This document shows positions 46,273 through 58,129 of a stretch of 64,000 bases of DNA, one piece after another; position 1 is the stretch's first letter, and each line of letters starts with the position of its first letter. A program made the translations under genes and the position numbers. Below the pieces are notes generated by a model, which saw nothing but the letters and a program-made list of their open reading frames with translations, was not told the origin of the DNA and did not search any database. Source of the DNA: Margaritifera margaritifera (lineage: Eukaryota; Mollusca; Bivalvia; Unionida; Margaritiferidae); contig JAQPZY010000332.1 of the NCBI GenBank assembly GCA_029931535.1, forward strand, positions 1 through 64,000, read 5' to 3'.

Positions 46273-46880
46273 CTAAAATGACATGATTATAAAGTTGCAG
46301 TGGATAATGCAGTGTATTCATGATATCCACACTTTTGCAGATATATTGTAAACAGTCATGTTTGTGCATCTGTGTGCACTTCAGTCTACATAGACTGGGA
46401 GGGGATGATCATATTTTGTATGATGTTTCACTAGTATGAATAGATGGCAATGAAGATTTCAGATTCTGCATGTAGACCAGGATGGGGATAGGAGGATGGG
46501 TGGTGTGTCAAAAGTCAAAAGTCAAAATGTTACATTTGCAAAAATGTAGATATTTGTGATGGCTACCATTGCCAATTTATGTCATATTAATATTGTTTGA
46601 TTCATGTGTAATTTAATAAAATCCTACCTGACAAAGTATTGATAGTGACTTGAAACTAAGTATCTACGATCTGAGTGATGAATTTCTTCCACTCTGCTAA
46701 CTTACATATGACTTAGAGGTTCTTCAGCTAACATGAAATCAAGACCTTATTTACCCATAGAATGTCTGATCTTTCTCAAAATATCTGTCAAACTTTAATT
46801 AATAATATAGGAATAAAACTAGTACTGTCTTTCTTCCAGTTTGACTTAATCCTTTTTACAGACAGGGAAAAAATGCTAAC

Positions 46881-47018
46881 TTTTAGCAGATCTACCAATC
46901 CCAATATAGCTGTCTTGGCATCAATGAGGTGGGATTCATCCACATTGTTGATGATATCTGGTTTCTCTGGTGCTGGGTATGGAGATACCAACCTATAGTT
47001 AAGTGGTCGATTCACTAG
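46881..47018 (-). CDS. TSC2: tuberin (TSC2) exon: 'DAKTAILGLVDLL' region
   Basis: Minus strand. Acceptor is 'gtttattttcag', donor 'CTAAAA|gttagc' (weaker at +3 and +4). 138 bases, 46 codons: LVNRPLNYRLVSPYPAPEKP, then a variable acidic stretch and HLIDAKTAILGLVDLLK. The second half matches human tuberin 'SLEDVKTAVLGLLVILQ'. The first half corresponds to the human 'MARSLSPPPELEE' linker and is longer here. Phase 0 at both ends, joining cleanly to its neighbours. Confidence 0.9.
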
Positions 47019-47099
47019 CTGAAAATAAACAAATAAATATTTTAAATAAACAAGACTTGAATGAAATCTTACAAATAACTTTAGATCTTTTCTATTCAA

Positions 47100-48160
47100 A
47101 TTAGATTAATAATAGAATGTAGGTCTGATTTATAACATTACAGAATTAGTTAAGATCATTCGACTCCCCTTGTAGAAGTAGGATATTCAACATTTCTGAT
47201 GATATGAAAAAATATATTTTTTGGGTAGAAAAACTGTTTGCATCCTTACAACAGAATCTATATAATGATATTAGAAACTTGGTCCATACCCGTTACAAAA
47301 TTTTCATGCAATGCCACAATTTCAGGATGTGGAGGATTATTTCCAGGAGTCAAGCAATTTTTTCACTGCTCATTCCCTAAGTATACTGTTTAACTCAATT
47401 TACACATTAACTTTTGGAACTGCTGACCAATGCTGTAGCTCTTAAAGTTTGGGGTCAGCTATTCTCAGGGAAAAAGATAATGGTGAAGTGTGACAGTTTG
47501 GTTTCAGGTAACTGTTTTAAATTCAGAGCAACAAGTGACAAATTTCTTCAAACCTGTTTGTTTGAGATACGCTTTTATGCCACTTGATGGGAATTCTATA
47601 TCAAGGCTAGACATAAAACTTACTAAAATAATTATCAGGCTGATATTTTGTTAAAGTGGTGAGAAGATGCCAATGGTATGTCACAATTTTTATTGTTTGT
47701 AAATAAACAATATTTACAGGAAATTATGCTGACTACTGAACATTTTATTTCATTCATGATTGGTAATTCTATTTTAGACACTCATTTGCTGTCATTACAG
47801 AAAGAAGCGGAAGCATCCACTAAAGCAGCCTGTACAAAATGCATACTTAACAATCTAAAGATATAATTTAAGACTTTTTGTTATTTCTGCTTATTTCAGT
47901 TTAAATTCTCGACCCACCAGTACATCTACTATTTGCTTTATGCTCAGTTTCTCGGCAGATCCTTTAAATCGATTGTAGCAATCAAGAATTACACTGATGG
48001 AGTAAAAGTTTTACATTTATTTATATCTATGAGTGCTATGTTCCAGAATGTTTTCAACTTGGTTTAGTATGCAAAGGAATTGCCAGATTACATCCACATT
48101 TGTCTAAGTAATCCCTACCTACAACTCCTCAGATATTCCTGCAATTGTTTTGTTGTTTGC
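47100..48160. other. tuberin intron, no further feature seen
   Basis: AT-rich intronic sequence between two tuberin exons; only short chance open frames, for example 47678-47866. Confidence 0.5.
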
Positions 48161-48376
48161 CCTATATACTCGTGTATAAGCTTGGTCTAAATGCAAACAA
48201 CACATACCCTGATCTGCCATCGCATAATGCGCCGACAGTTCAGGGTCTATGTTGTTTGTTCTACTGATTAGTCATTACAAACTGCACAGACCCAGATCTG
48301 CTGGTGCATTATGTGATGGCGGATCAGGGTATATGCAGTTTGCAGTTGGTATCTGTCTATACACAAGTATATAGAG
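48161..48376 (+). mobile_element. double-hairpin MITE, copy 2 (complete)
   Basis: Ends 'cctatatactcgtgtataag' and 'gtctatacacaagtatatag' form terminal inverted repeats. Between them, two homologous hairpins follow each other. The first runs from 'caaacaacacataccctgat' to 'tcagggtctatgttgtttg'. The second runs from 'caaactgcacagacccagat' to 'atcagggtatatgcagtttg'. They are joined by 'ttctactgattagtcattac'. Total 216 bases, non-coding. Confidence 0.85.
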
Positions 48377-49121
48377 TATTTATCAGTTCCTTTTCAAGCT
48401 GCCTATTGGTGTTTGTTTCTCACAACCTTTCTTCTAATGAATGGCTAGAAAATCTAACTTGGTTTCGATGATGAAATCTTTTACTGATCCTAATAAACAA
48501 CTCAAGTCAAATTTACACACTAATCCAATTTACCTGAAGTTTCAATAAACTGGACAACCAGAGTGTGATCAACAATTACATAGCTCCCCTCTATGAAGCT
48601 TTGTAAATATTAATTAGCATGCAGCAAATAAGTTTACACTAAACTGATTTAACAATGAAACGGCCTGTTTTAATTAAAGTTTATTTGCAACTTTTTCTCT
48701 TTACATTTTAACTGTTATTCTTGTTAAAATTCAAAATTTTTAATTTTAATTGGCACTATAAAGTCAGTATTGTGTAAAGCCTACCAATCTAGCTACCTAC
48801 TGTGACAGGGCATAAAAGACATAAAATAATAAAAAGGAATATTATTTTATATCATATAAAAGTAGAGATAATATAATGAGTTGATACAAACCAGAGATTA
48901 ATGTTGTTTTCATATACTGATTAAATACGCCAAGTGCAATATTATATTTTAATTTTTACACACATACAGCAAAAATATCATATGATACAAATAGTAATTG
49001 TGTGTTATTGTTGTGTTACCCAGCATCAGGTAACTGCATGAAATTGTCTGAGGTGAGATTATAGCAGATACCTGTCATCAGTGCAACAAATAGTCAACGT
49101 GGGTATTTAAGAAATGTGTAC

Positions 49122-49259
49122 CTTGTCTGTTAAATGAATGAGATCCATGAAGCAGTGGGTACTACATCCCTGGGCAAGACAGAGTAAAATGTCTGTAGCC
49201 ACGTTCCTGACTTTTGGTTCTGGATCATTCTCTATGTGATACAAGTGTTTATTATACAT
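49122..49259 (-). CDS. TSC2: tuberin (TSC2) exon: 'LAQGCSTHCF' region
   Basis: Minus strand. Acceptor is 'tagaaaattggtag' (an in-frame TAG fixes the boundary), donor 'GACAAG|gtacac'. 138 bases, 46 codons: MYNKHLYHIENDPEPKVRNV, then ATDILLCLAQGCSTHCFMDL and IHLTDK. It aligns to human tuberin '[43 protein letters not shown]'. The junction with the exon at 51119-51200 lacks about six residues present in human ('EELINS'), either a real difference or an undetected micro-exon. Phase 0 at both ends. Confidence 0.92.
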
Positions 49260-49427
49260 CTACCAATTTTCTACCCAAGAAAGAGCCAGAATTTTACCAT
49301 TATTTCCTACAAGCAGGAAAACGATACTATCGTTTTCTAAACCCGTATCACCATACTCTCAAACGAGGCTGAGACAACTTTATCCTCGAGGCTTCCTGGT
49401 GACAATAGCAGCGTCCCTAGCGATGGA

Positions 49428-49978
49428 ATGCCAACACTAGCAGTAAACAAAGCTCTCACAGCGACGTTAGTTAAGAAACCTTGCATTATATGTAAAATAT
49501 CTGAGAGGTCTAAACCATGTTTATGTCACAACAACAATAAAAAAGCATTTTTTCCTTATTTTGAAGTAGTAAAATATTGCCAAAATGTACGTCTGAAAAA
49601 AGATCATATTTGGAAATCGCGTACCAAACATTACAGTTGTAAGGTACAACCCATTTACGGAAATTCATAAATGGTAATATTAGTGAGTTTCACGCATAAT
49701 GGATGAATTTGAAATTATAAATGAGCAATATTCTCTGCAACAAATCTGTACCATCAAGTTCCAACAATTTCTCCAATCCTGTTGTAAATAACTGTCAAAA
49801 TAATGTTGTCATTCCTGTGTCAAGTTCCCATCGTAGCCTCCCAGAAACAGTTCAACCGCGTTCAACGAGCGTTGTTTCACAAACTTCATTCATCAAACTA
49901 ATATTAATGCACATATCAGCCTTTCAAAAAGTAATTCGGTTTATGCTTAAAGATGAAGTTCGTATTATAGAGGTTTAA
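49428..49978 (+). other. two open frames of unknown meaning in a tuberin intron
   Basis: Plus-strand frames at 49428-49667 (80 codons; contains CIICKISERSKPCLCH) and 49721-49975 (85 codons; Ser/Asn-rich) lie antisense to TSC2. The local sequence has CpG-containing, less AT-rich patches near 49370-49440. No family recognised; likely chance or an unrecognised repeat. Confidence 0.2.
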
Positions 49979-50087
49979 ATGTTTAGCAATTTCTTGTGTT
50001 TTTCAACTACATGTAATGATTTTATTAAATTATCTGAAAATTGAAAGGTATATAACAAAAATATCATTATCACAGTAATGCGATTTT

Positions 50088-50202
50088 GATTGCTAGATCA
50101 CGTCTCGTTGTCAGCATAAAAATCCGGATCATGACTCGACGCTTCGCATCTCGTAATGATCCGGATTTTCTAATGCTGACAACTCGATGTGATCTAGCAA
50201 TC
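50088..50202. repeat. 115-bp near-perfect fold-back
   Basis: The left arm 'gattgctagatcacgtctcg' ... 'aatccggatcatgactcgac' is repeated inverted as 'gtaatgatccggatttt' ... 'gatgtgatctagcaatc'. The loop is only 'gcttcgc'-sized. The strand symmetry makes a chance frame in both directions. Confidence 0.9.
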
Positions 50203-50206
50203 AAGA

Positions 50207-50250
50207 CTACTACTACTACTACTACTAATAATAATAATAATAATAATAGC
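50207..50250. repeat. (ACT)n/(AAT)n microsatellite
   Basis: Simple trinucleotide tract directly after the fold-back; 'tactactac' recurs at 50270. Confidence 0.9.
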
Positions 50251-50280
50251 AACATGAACGATGATATTACTACTACTGTA

Positions 50281-50454
50281 CAGTCAAACCTGTCTTGAAA
50301 GACCACTGCTATGAGAGAACACCTGTCTTGTGAGACTAGATCTTATGCATGGATTTATTGATAATACAGTGTTATACCATGTCATGAGACCACCTGTCTT
50401 GTGAGACCATGATATTTTGGCAGAAGGGGTGGTCTTTCAAGACAGGTTCTAGTG
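50281..50454. mobile_element. MITE with pogo-like ends, copy 1
   Basis: Ends 'cagtcaaacctgtcttgaaa' and 'tttcaagacaggttctagtg' are inverted repeats flanked by TA on each side. The interior repeats 'cctgtcttgtgagac' words. 174 bases. A second copy is at 58747-58919. Confidence 0.85.
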
Positions 50455-51118
50455 TACTACTAATGATAATTTTACAGACTGTGATGCAAAACTGTGATAT
50501 TGCCTGGGTTTTTTGGGCGAGGAGGGGGGGGTCACCTTGATTGTCTTAAAGCATGGTCAAAGTATCTTTCCACTGCAATTCCTAAATTCATCTGTAATGT
50601 TTTCAATTATACAATTTGTACACAAATATAAAAGATTTGCTAAATTTTGAAAGAAAGGCCTCTCACAACATTCAGTGCAATTGTAGTTTGTATCTAAGAA
50701 AATAATTCTATACAAAAACATATTTGTAATCATTTGCTAATGTAAATATCAGTCTATGATTTAACTCTTGGCATCCTTCAAAATCTTTTTCATATGTTTA
50801 TGATGATTTCCTAAAGTAATTTTTTTTTCATGTAGGCTTAATCAATCACAATGAACAAGTTTTTCAATTTTTAAACAGAAGCCTCTCCATCAGAAAATCA
50901 AAGAGAATCTAGGCAAAAACTTTTCAATGAAAATATACAAGATTTAGTAAGAAACATTTCGGAGAGAGCCTACTGATAAGGTGTCAATTTAACAAATTGA
51001 CTTAAAGTGAAAAATAAGACAAAGGGAAAAGTTTCTTCCACCTAATGAAAAGAAAGTGACCAAGACAAATGTCAATTATTGCAACAAGGTTTATTTTCAC
51101 AATGTACAATATACTAAC

Positions 51119-51200
51119 CTCATACATATACTTGTTGACGCTGAGTACAAAAGAAAGGACATCTAGAGCTTTGGTCCGGACCTGTACTCTTTTCTCCAAC
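51119..51200 (-). CDS. TSC2: tuberin (TSC2) exon: 'LDVLSFVL' region
   Basis: Minus strand. Acceptor is 'atatacatccag', donor 'TATGAG|gttagt'. 82 bases: one base plus 27 codons, [20 protein letters not shown], then VNKYMYE. It aligns to human tuberin '[24 protein letters not shown]'; the run LDVLSFVL is identical. Its start phase requires the missing upstream exon to end with two bases of a codon. This exon marks the middle of the tuberin N-terminal solenoid. Confidence 0.92.
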
Positions 51201-51929
51201 CTGGATGTATATATGTGAAATATAGTGTTGTTTGAGAATATTTAGACCAAAAAAGGCTTCAGCAGAATTCCATGTCTCACCTGTGAAATCAGTATTTAGA
51301 GTAAAAACTATGTTTCTTCAATTATAGTTACCCTATCATAATATATTAGAAGTACATCTACTATCTGACAAATCCAACCCTCTCATAGTAAAAAAGATGT
51401 TCAACAGGTCTTTTAGCTTGATTTACTTACAAAAGTACTAAAATGTCATCTGCCTGCTGTAGTGGAGGTCACACCAGAGTGGTCTTCCCTTGGATAGAAT
51501 GACTGGTGCCAAATCCTATAAACCATCAATCACTAATGGAGGAGATGCATTGCTTTTTCAGGGATGAAACTTATAGCAGGGCTTGGGAGGGTGTGCTCTT
51601 ATTATTATTAGGTAATTGTTACCCCAAAAAAAACATTTTACTCTAAAAATTGGTTTCTTCTTCAAGTACATTACCCAATTATAATATATTAGGAGAATAG
51701 GTAAGAGAAGGAGGAGTTACATCCTTTAACCCTGGAGTTGGCCCCTGTCTCTGGTGTCCTAGTGTATGTGAAGCAGCTTTGAGTTTTATGTGAGATGCAG
51801 GCTAGCTTTGAGTTTTATGTGAGATGGAAGGTTAGCGTGATTTATGCATTGACATGGTTAGAGAAAAAACTTTAACTCCTACAAAATTCAGCAAAGTAGG
51901 TGCTTGGAGTTTCAAAGCACAGCAACACA

Positions 51930-52075
51930 AGTCGGTCATTTAGTGATGAAACAATTGGAGTAAACTGCCTTGCCCAAAGACCCACCATGGTATCCAATCC
52001 TGGCTGATCCAATGGTAGGATTCGAACCCACACCCTTTCAGTCGCAGGTCTGGCACGATAATCACTGAGCCACCA
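51930..52075 (-). mobile_element. tRNA-derived SINE (minus strand), second type
   Basis: Reverse complement has 'gatggtggctcagtgattat' (A box) and 'gtgtgggttcgaatcctacc' (B box). 'ggatcagccaggattggata' and 'gtctttgggcaaggcagttt' 'actcc' follow. The latter part is the parent of the 58-bp tandem array at 13.1 kb. Confidence 0.75.
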
Positions 52076-52659
52076 TCATTCCTGCCTCTGTTAGTCGCCT
52101 TTATAATATGCAAGAGGGCAAATTGAGCCTATTCTACATCCCTGAGTACCCCAGGGCTGAGCAATTTTTTTTCTCCATCCACTTGTCCAGGACAAGTGGT
52201 TTCAGAAAATTCACTTGTCCCACCTTACTTTTCACTTGTCCCAAAATGGTAATCACTTGCCGAGATTTGATGAGATGTATGTACTTAATCCATAGAAAGA
52301 ACAAACGAAATAATATACAACATAATTATTTCTTAAAAGAATTTAATTTTTCAAAAACATTGGATGATATACATTTGGCTACTTCAGGTACATGTATATA
52401 TGTTTTAGCTGCTGGATTTGAAAAAAATGTCCATTTACATGTCTGCCACCTGCACCAGCACTAAGCCAGCAGCTGATAGCTGTGTCTGGGTAAAAGTCCT
52501 CAAGCTCTGGTCCATTTTTGGTAAAATGTTCATTAGAAGTTTAAACTCTCATGGTTTAAGGAATTCTCACTCAGTAGCAGTCTTATGTTTTATCCCTCCA
52601 CTTTCACAAGAATTTTCCTTCTTCGAATCGACCTTATTAACTTCCTTGCGAAAATAATT

Positions 52660-54000
52660 TAGCAAACTTATTTTATCCACATAGTAAATATCAGCTTGTT
52701 TGACAATTACTTTTAAAGTGATCATAACAAACATTTTCTCTTTTAAATACGAAGAGACAGCTCACTAATTAGCGTAATTGTTTCGCATCAAACGCAATAT
52801 CACGTGAACGTTGAAAGAATTATTACTGTCATTTAATCAGTTCATAAGGAAACCAAAACTTATGTCGGTAAAGTACATGTATCTATAAATTAGTAATAAA
52901 AAAGAAAAATAGGTGAGGTATGTTGTTGTATGATGTGTCGGTGTTTGCATTATATCTACATATATATATATATATATACATATATATACATATATATATG
53001 TATGTACCTCAAGTTTCCTCTACAACTGAGTCTTTGCTATGTATTGCTGTTTCACATAACATTTAATTTATTTAGTCAAGTTAGGTTTGAATAATTTTTT
53101 TTTTTTTTTACACGAGTTGATTAGGTGTAGAGACATTTTAATCTAAACTGATTCAAGTATTTGGATCTAAATTGAAATTTCTCAGGTTCCAGTTCGGCTA
53201 GTAGGATAATTTGGTACCAAGACAATCTTGGGGGTGGGGGACAAAATCAGCCTGTTATATATGCACCTGTCTCTTATGAAGACAGATAGAACTGACTGTC
53301 CACTCCCACCACATAACCCTACTTTGCCCCTCATGTCTAAATGTTTTTGTATGGTTCAATATTCATTATTCAGTTAAGTATGTAAACACAAGTGATTTAA
53401 ATAAATTGTAATTCCTCCGGTTCTATTTAAAAATTAGGATCTAAATTTGGATTTTATTTAAAATATTAATGTTTGCATTTGGTTTGAAAGTTTTATGTGT
53501 AATCTTTGAGCCATGTCATTTGTATTTCCCTACTGCTTTACATATAATGAAAACTGCCCAATCTGAGGTCTGGAACCAAACTTTTATAGTTTTATTTACT
53601 ATTTGTAGAAAACTGACAAAAATGTAAATACAAAAGTATTGTGCAATTTAAAAATGTATATCTTTCTCTATGGTCTTTCTTTTGAACTATTTGTTTATTA
53701 AGTTAATAAAAAATAGTTTCAATGATATTATATCTTACTTTAAAGTTTCATGTTTTAAAACTTTACAATCTTAACATTAGTTCTGAAATGGAATGTCTAT
53801 TACAGGAAACATGTTGGATTCACCATTTGGATACTGTCAGACATATCTAAAAAGTTATAATTCTAAGATTATTTATAAGCTTCACTGATAAATTCATAAT
53901 ATTTAATCAATTATATATATTTAAAGGAAAATAAAACTGTTTAACTCTATTTCTATATATATGTTATACAAATATTTGAATACAGACTAATATTTAAAAA
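52660..54000. other. tuberin intron, AT-rich, microsatellite at 52.96 kb
   Basis: No exon recognised. (TA)n/(CATA)n at about 52957-53005 and a T run at 53096-53110. Confidence 0.5.
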
Positions 54001-54039
54001 ATTTTACATGATCGTCATTCAGGCACCAGGGAGATGGTC

Positions 54040-54180
54040 TTGATCTTGTGGGGTTTAATGCCATTTTTCAGCACATGATAGACTATGGCATCCATTATAT
54101 TTTGGTAGAGGAAGAACCCGGAAAGACCCCAGAAAGAATCACCAACTCGCAAGAAGCTACTGGCACCAGGGGGAAAAGCC
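54040..54180 (-). mobile_element. SINE tail fragment
   Basis: Matches the tail of the 45.06-kb SINE ('ttgtggggtttaatgccatt' then 'tttcagcacatgataga') but lacks the tRNA-like head. Confidence 0.7.
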
Positions 54181-54409
54181 AGCTTCCAAATGTTTTATTG
54201 TGTGTATATGTGTGTGAAACTTATTACATACAACAGTACATCATCTAAAAGATTCTACATGTATCTTCCAATGCTGTCTCTTGTTTCATTATAATATTGG
54301 CAAAAAGGAGATGCCAATAGCTTTGAAAATTCCTCCACACACACACATATTCTTTGAAATGATTATATTCATACTTATGATGAAACATACCATGATGTCA
54401 TGGACTTAC

Positions 54410-54466
54410 ATCTGAGTTGTGAATATTTTCTGAGAGTCCCTTTACAAAACTGCATACACGACAGTA
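54410..54466 (-). CDS. TSC2: tentative tuberin (TSC2) exon
   Basis: Minus strand. Acceptor is 'aaaatcacag', donor 'CAGAT|gtaagt' (strong). 57 bases, 19 codons: YCRVCSFVKGLSENIHNSD. Its position between the 61.6 and 51.1 kb exons is right, and it can be laid on human '[23 protein letters not shown]' (VQ-x-x-C-x-x-C pattern), but the match is short. The peptide alone would not convince; splice signals and gene order raise it. Other exons needed between 61.6 and 51.1 kb were not found. Confidence 0.42.
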
Positions 54467-55198
54467 CTGTGATTTTTGTTTTCTTCATGTAAAAATGGCC
54501 TTCAAAGCTTGAAAAATCAGCAAACAGGGTACAATTCAGTACTAAATCCAATGAAAGGGTTTGCATGGCAATATTACAATCTAAAGAAGTATTAGGAACA
54601 AATATCCCTGGAATTAATTATGTTACATAATTCTCAGCATCATAAATGACTAAGACACGGTACTTAATGGCATTTTTATGCACATTAGGTTGTAACTAAT
54701 TTAGATAACAATCGTATACACAAATTGAACAGTTTGTATTGCATTTATTTTATCTTTGAACTTAATTTCTGCCCATAAAGTGCAGGATTGAGAGTGACAT
54801 CCACTCATGTTCTTCATGAATGCCAGCTTGTACTCAAAAGACATGTTGACATGTGAAAACATACACACATACTGAAACCGCTGAGGGGAAAGAAAACATT
54901 GGAGCACAAAGTTGCAACAATATCTATTAATGCTGGTGTCATTTATCTTCTTTTCTGGACCACATATATAGGATCACTTTCTCAGTTTAAAAAGGACAAG
55001 TCATTTATACAACTATCATTCTCTACTGAAGCTCTCTCTGTCCCTGGGGACTAGTCCCTGACTCATAAAAGAGACACTGTTCATAGCCCCACCCTTAAAG
55101 TAAATACTCTTACCTGGTATTATAAAGGGAGTTAATCTGTGCAGTCAGCATTGATTCCTGGGCCTGTCCCTGGAGTCATAACTTGGAAATCATCGAGA

Positions 55199-55290
55199 AC
55201 CCCAAGACAGGAAGTGGCGGTGGCCAAGTGGTTAAGACACTGGACTCATGACCAGAAAATTGCAGGTTTGTTTCCCACCATTTCATCATT
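55199..55290 (+). mobile_element. tRNA-like SINE head fused to an array element
   Basis: 'gtggccaagtggttaagaca' (A box) and 'gcaggtttgtttcccacc' (B-box-like, decayed). Instead of a SINE body, the sequence runs straight into the about 140-bp array at 55290. Confidence 0.6.
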
Positions 55291-55792
55291 CTGGATCTTC
55301 ATTAACATGCATGAATCTAGCTCATACCTGAACTCATGTGAGGTCTTCATAATACAAGCTTACATACCTGGTCTGTTCAAACTCTGGTCACAAATATGAC
55401 CTCTAGAGTGTTCGCAAGCTCAGGCAAATAGATACAAGATCACCGTATTAAAATGCACAGATATTGCTCATAACTGAACTCATCTAAAAGCTTTATGATA
55501 TAAGCTCACATACAAAATCTGATCAAATTCTGATCAGAAATATGGTCTCTAGAGTGTTTACAAACTCAGCCAATCAGATACAAGATTACCTCATTAATAT
55601 GCATAGATGTTGCTCATAATCAAACTCATACAAGATTGTGATGATACAATCTTACATATCAAATCTGATCGAGACTTGATCCTCTAAAGTGATCACAAAC
55701 AAGTGTTGATGGACAGATTGACAACAGACGATATTCAATGGACAAAAAGCCATACCATAGCTCATTTGGCCTTTGGCCAGGTGAGCTAAATC
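55291..55792 (+). mobile_element. array element with 3' hairpin, about 140-bp units
   Basis: About three units share 'cattaatatgcat', 'ctgatcagaaatatggtctc' and 'agagtg.t.acaa.ctcagccaatcag'. They are followed by 'gttgatggacagattgacaa' and the hairpin 'gctcatttggcctttggcc' 'aggtgagctaa' (about 55760-55790). The 3' module is the same as at 39.45-39.56 kb, though the internal units are unrelated. Confidence 0.65.
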
Positions 55793-56621
55793 CGCCAAGA
55801 ATATTTTTCATGTCCAGAATTGGCTGATTATATAGTTACAGTGTACACCAAAGGATCTTAATAAAAATAGAATGGATGCCAATGGATGGACAACCAAGTG
55901 ATTTTATGTCACCATTTTGACTTTGAATCACTTATTTGTCTTGATTCATTAGAGATTTTTGCCAAAATCTTTTAAGTTTTTCACTGTAAGATTGTCATGT
56001 TATTTGGAAAAAGTATTTTTTTATAGTGCCTTTGCACTTGGTTGACCTTTGAGTTAATTATGACCTTTCAAAAACAAGATCCAAGGTTGCATCCACCAGG
56101 ACCATAATTTAATAAAATATTAGCAAGAAAATGAGAGTATGCTTACTCCTCTACTTAAAAATACCATCAAAATGAAATCAATGAGGTATTTTTTTTTAAC
56201 CCTTAGCAGGCTAACTTTTACCCTTTCACCATAAAAAATTAATTTTACAAAAAAGCTTTTTTACCTGTTTCTTCTTAAAAATTCTGTGAATTCCTGCCAT
56301 TCTCACTCAAGATATTAAATAGGGTCAGCCTATAATGCAAAACAATACACTTATTTGTATCAGAATACTAAACTTAAAGTAACATAGCATAATTCAAAAA
56401 AGCTTTCATTTCAGAACTGAAAGATAATGGTGCCAAGTGCAAAGAAGAATACTACTTACATATTCAAGTACGGATTCAAAAGGATTTTAATGCTCTGGAA
56501 CCATTATATAAATATGCACAATCATTTTGTGAGGGAAGAACATGATAAAATTATCTAAGAATGTAACATCCAATAAAATCCATATAAAATCATGCAACAG
56601 AAGAATGCAAAGTATGATACA

Positions 56622-56837
56622 TGTATATACTCACTTATAAGTTGGATCCAAATGCAAACGACATAGACCATGATCTGCCATCATATAATGTGCTGGAGAA
56701 TCAGGGTTGACATTGTTTGTACTACAGATTAGTCCTAACAAGCAGCACAGACCCTGATCTGCCAGTGCATGATGTGACAACACATCTGGGTCTATGCTGT
56801 TTGCAGTTGGACCTGACTTAGGTGTGAGGATATATGG
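56622..56837 (+). mobile_element. double-hairpin MITE, copy 3
   Basis: Left end 'tatatactcacttataagtt', right end 'acttaggtgtgaggatatat'. Both internal hairpins are present but more diverged ('aaatgcaaacgacatagacc' to 'gttgacattgtttgt'; 'cagcacagaccctgatctgc' to 'gtctatgctgtttgc'). About 216 bases. Confidence 0.75.
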
Positions 56838-56909
56838 TAATTATATCAGCATAATCAATTTGAAATGTTGGCATAAGTTCTCTTAAAACTTCTTTTGCTG
56901 ACAATAGGC

Positions 56910-56955
56910 AACAACAACAACAACAACAATAATAATAATAATAATAATAATAATT
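56910..56955. repeat. (CAA)n(AAT)n microsatellite
   Basis: Simple trinucleotide tract in a tuberin intron. Confidence 0.9.
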
Positions 56956-57026
56956 CTTTATTTAAAATGGGTAACTCAATTAGTAACAACTAATCTCTCT
57001 TGAGGCCCTCTACTTTGCCAAGCAGG

Positions 57027-57280
57027 GCCTTGGGTGGCCAAGTGGTTTAAGGTGCTCAGCTTTACAGATCGATGACATTTCACCTCTGTCCTTGTGGGTT
57101 TGAGTCTTGGGCTCAGTCAATGTGGCTATGTGAGAAAGTTTGCCAGTAGTTTCACATGGGTCACTGGTTCTTCCCAGGTTCTTCCTCCACCAGATATACT
57201 GGCTGCCATGTATAGCCTATTATGTGCTGAAAAATGGCATTAAACCCACAAAACCACAAACGTAGTTTGCCAAGCATAAA
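57027..57280 (+). mobile_element. tRNA-derived SINE (plus strand)
   Basis: 'gggtggccaagtggtttaag' 'gtgct' (A box) and 'cttgtgggtttgagtcttgg' (B box, about 57101). The body and tail 'tatgtgctgaaaaatggcat' 'taaacccacaaa' match the 45.06-kb copy in the opposite orientation. Confidence 0.82.
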
Positions 57281-57413
57281 TGAAACAACATGCCCAGATT
57301 CTCATAACTGACATATATCCAAACAACTGGTAATTCACAGCAGTCATAGATATATACATTCGCTTCAGAATTATAATTCAGCATAATTCAACAAACATAC
57401 TGGTAAGCATATT

Positions 57414-57452
57414 GAGAGAGAGAGACACAGAAACAGTGAGAGAGAGAGAGAG
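57414..57452. repeat. (GA)n microsatellite, interrupted
   Basis: Simple 'ga' tract; the minus-strand frame across it (57388-57684) is not assigned. Confidence 0.85.
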
Positions 57453-58129
57453 GGTAAATGCAACCAGAAGCAGTCTTGGAAATTAACATTTTACTCTTGT
57501 AGGGCATTTGGCCCAGCAAGTTCTGGAACTTTAAAGGTCCGATCAAAGTGTTGCAGGACCGAAAGTAGAGTGCATAAGCTGGAGAACCATGCCAATTATG
57601 CTTGGCCTTATTAGATTCATTCACTGGTAAGCATTCAGTCAATGTAAAGCTATCTTCTAACCACATTTTGTTGTGTTCAGACATAAGGTTAAGCAGATGG
57701 TGAAAGTACCCAACTATAAATCAATACTGAACAAAACTTTATAATATTTTTTATTTAGAATTACATGTCAGTCATTCAGTCCACTTAAAACCAACTGTTG
57801 CCGGTCTGAATAATTTTCACCAGTCATTGGTCCAACTCTAACTTCCAAGACTGCAGAGGTACTTTAGGTAACATGTCAGGAAAATTGCAAATTAATAATA
57901 AAATTAAATATTATCTGTAACAAGTATGACAATTAACAAACCTGAAATGAAATATGTGACATAATATTTTACAATCCACCATACCATGTAACATTTAACA
58001 TATACAGTAACTCATCGATTATCTGAACCCATTTGGGAACATAGATTTCATCCGGATAATTGGTCATTCAGATAATAAAATTTTTATCAAAAAGTAGAAC
58101 TAAATGGAGGTATCTGAATTAAATGGGTC

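Noticed and set aside
52108..52464. 118-codon plus-strand frame with Cys/His residues
   Set aside because: Repeated 'cacttgtcc' words, not a conserved zinc-binding pattern, create the Cys spacing; no family match and no splice context.
54701..54907. Minus-strand segment after the excellent acceptor 'tttctttcccctcag'
   Set aside because: Tested as a tuberin exon, but the peptide (RFQYVCMFSHVNMSFEYKLA) does not align with tuberin and no donor follows.
56412..56545. Plus-strand open stretch after 'ttcatttcag' (KCKEEYYLHIQVRIQKDF)
   Set aside because: It looks protein-like and has an acceptor-like start, but it is short, antisense to TSC2, has no donor and matches no family I know.
57388..57684. 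98-codon minus-strand frame considered as a tuberin exon
   Set aside because: No alignment with tuberin, and part of it is a (GA)n tract.
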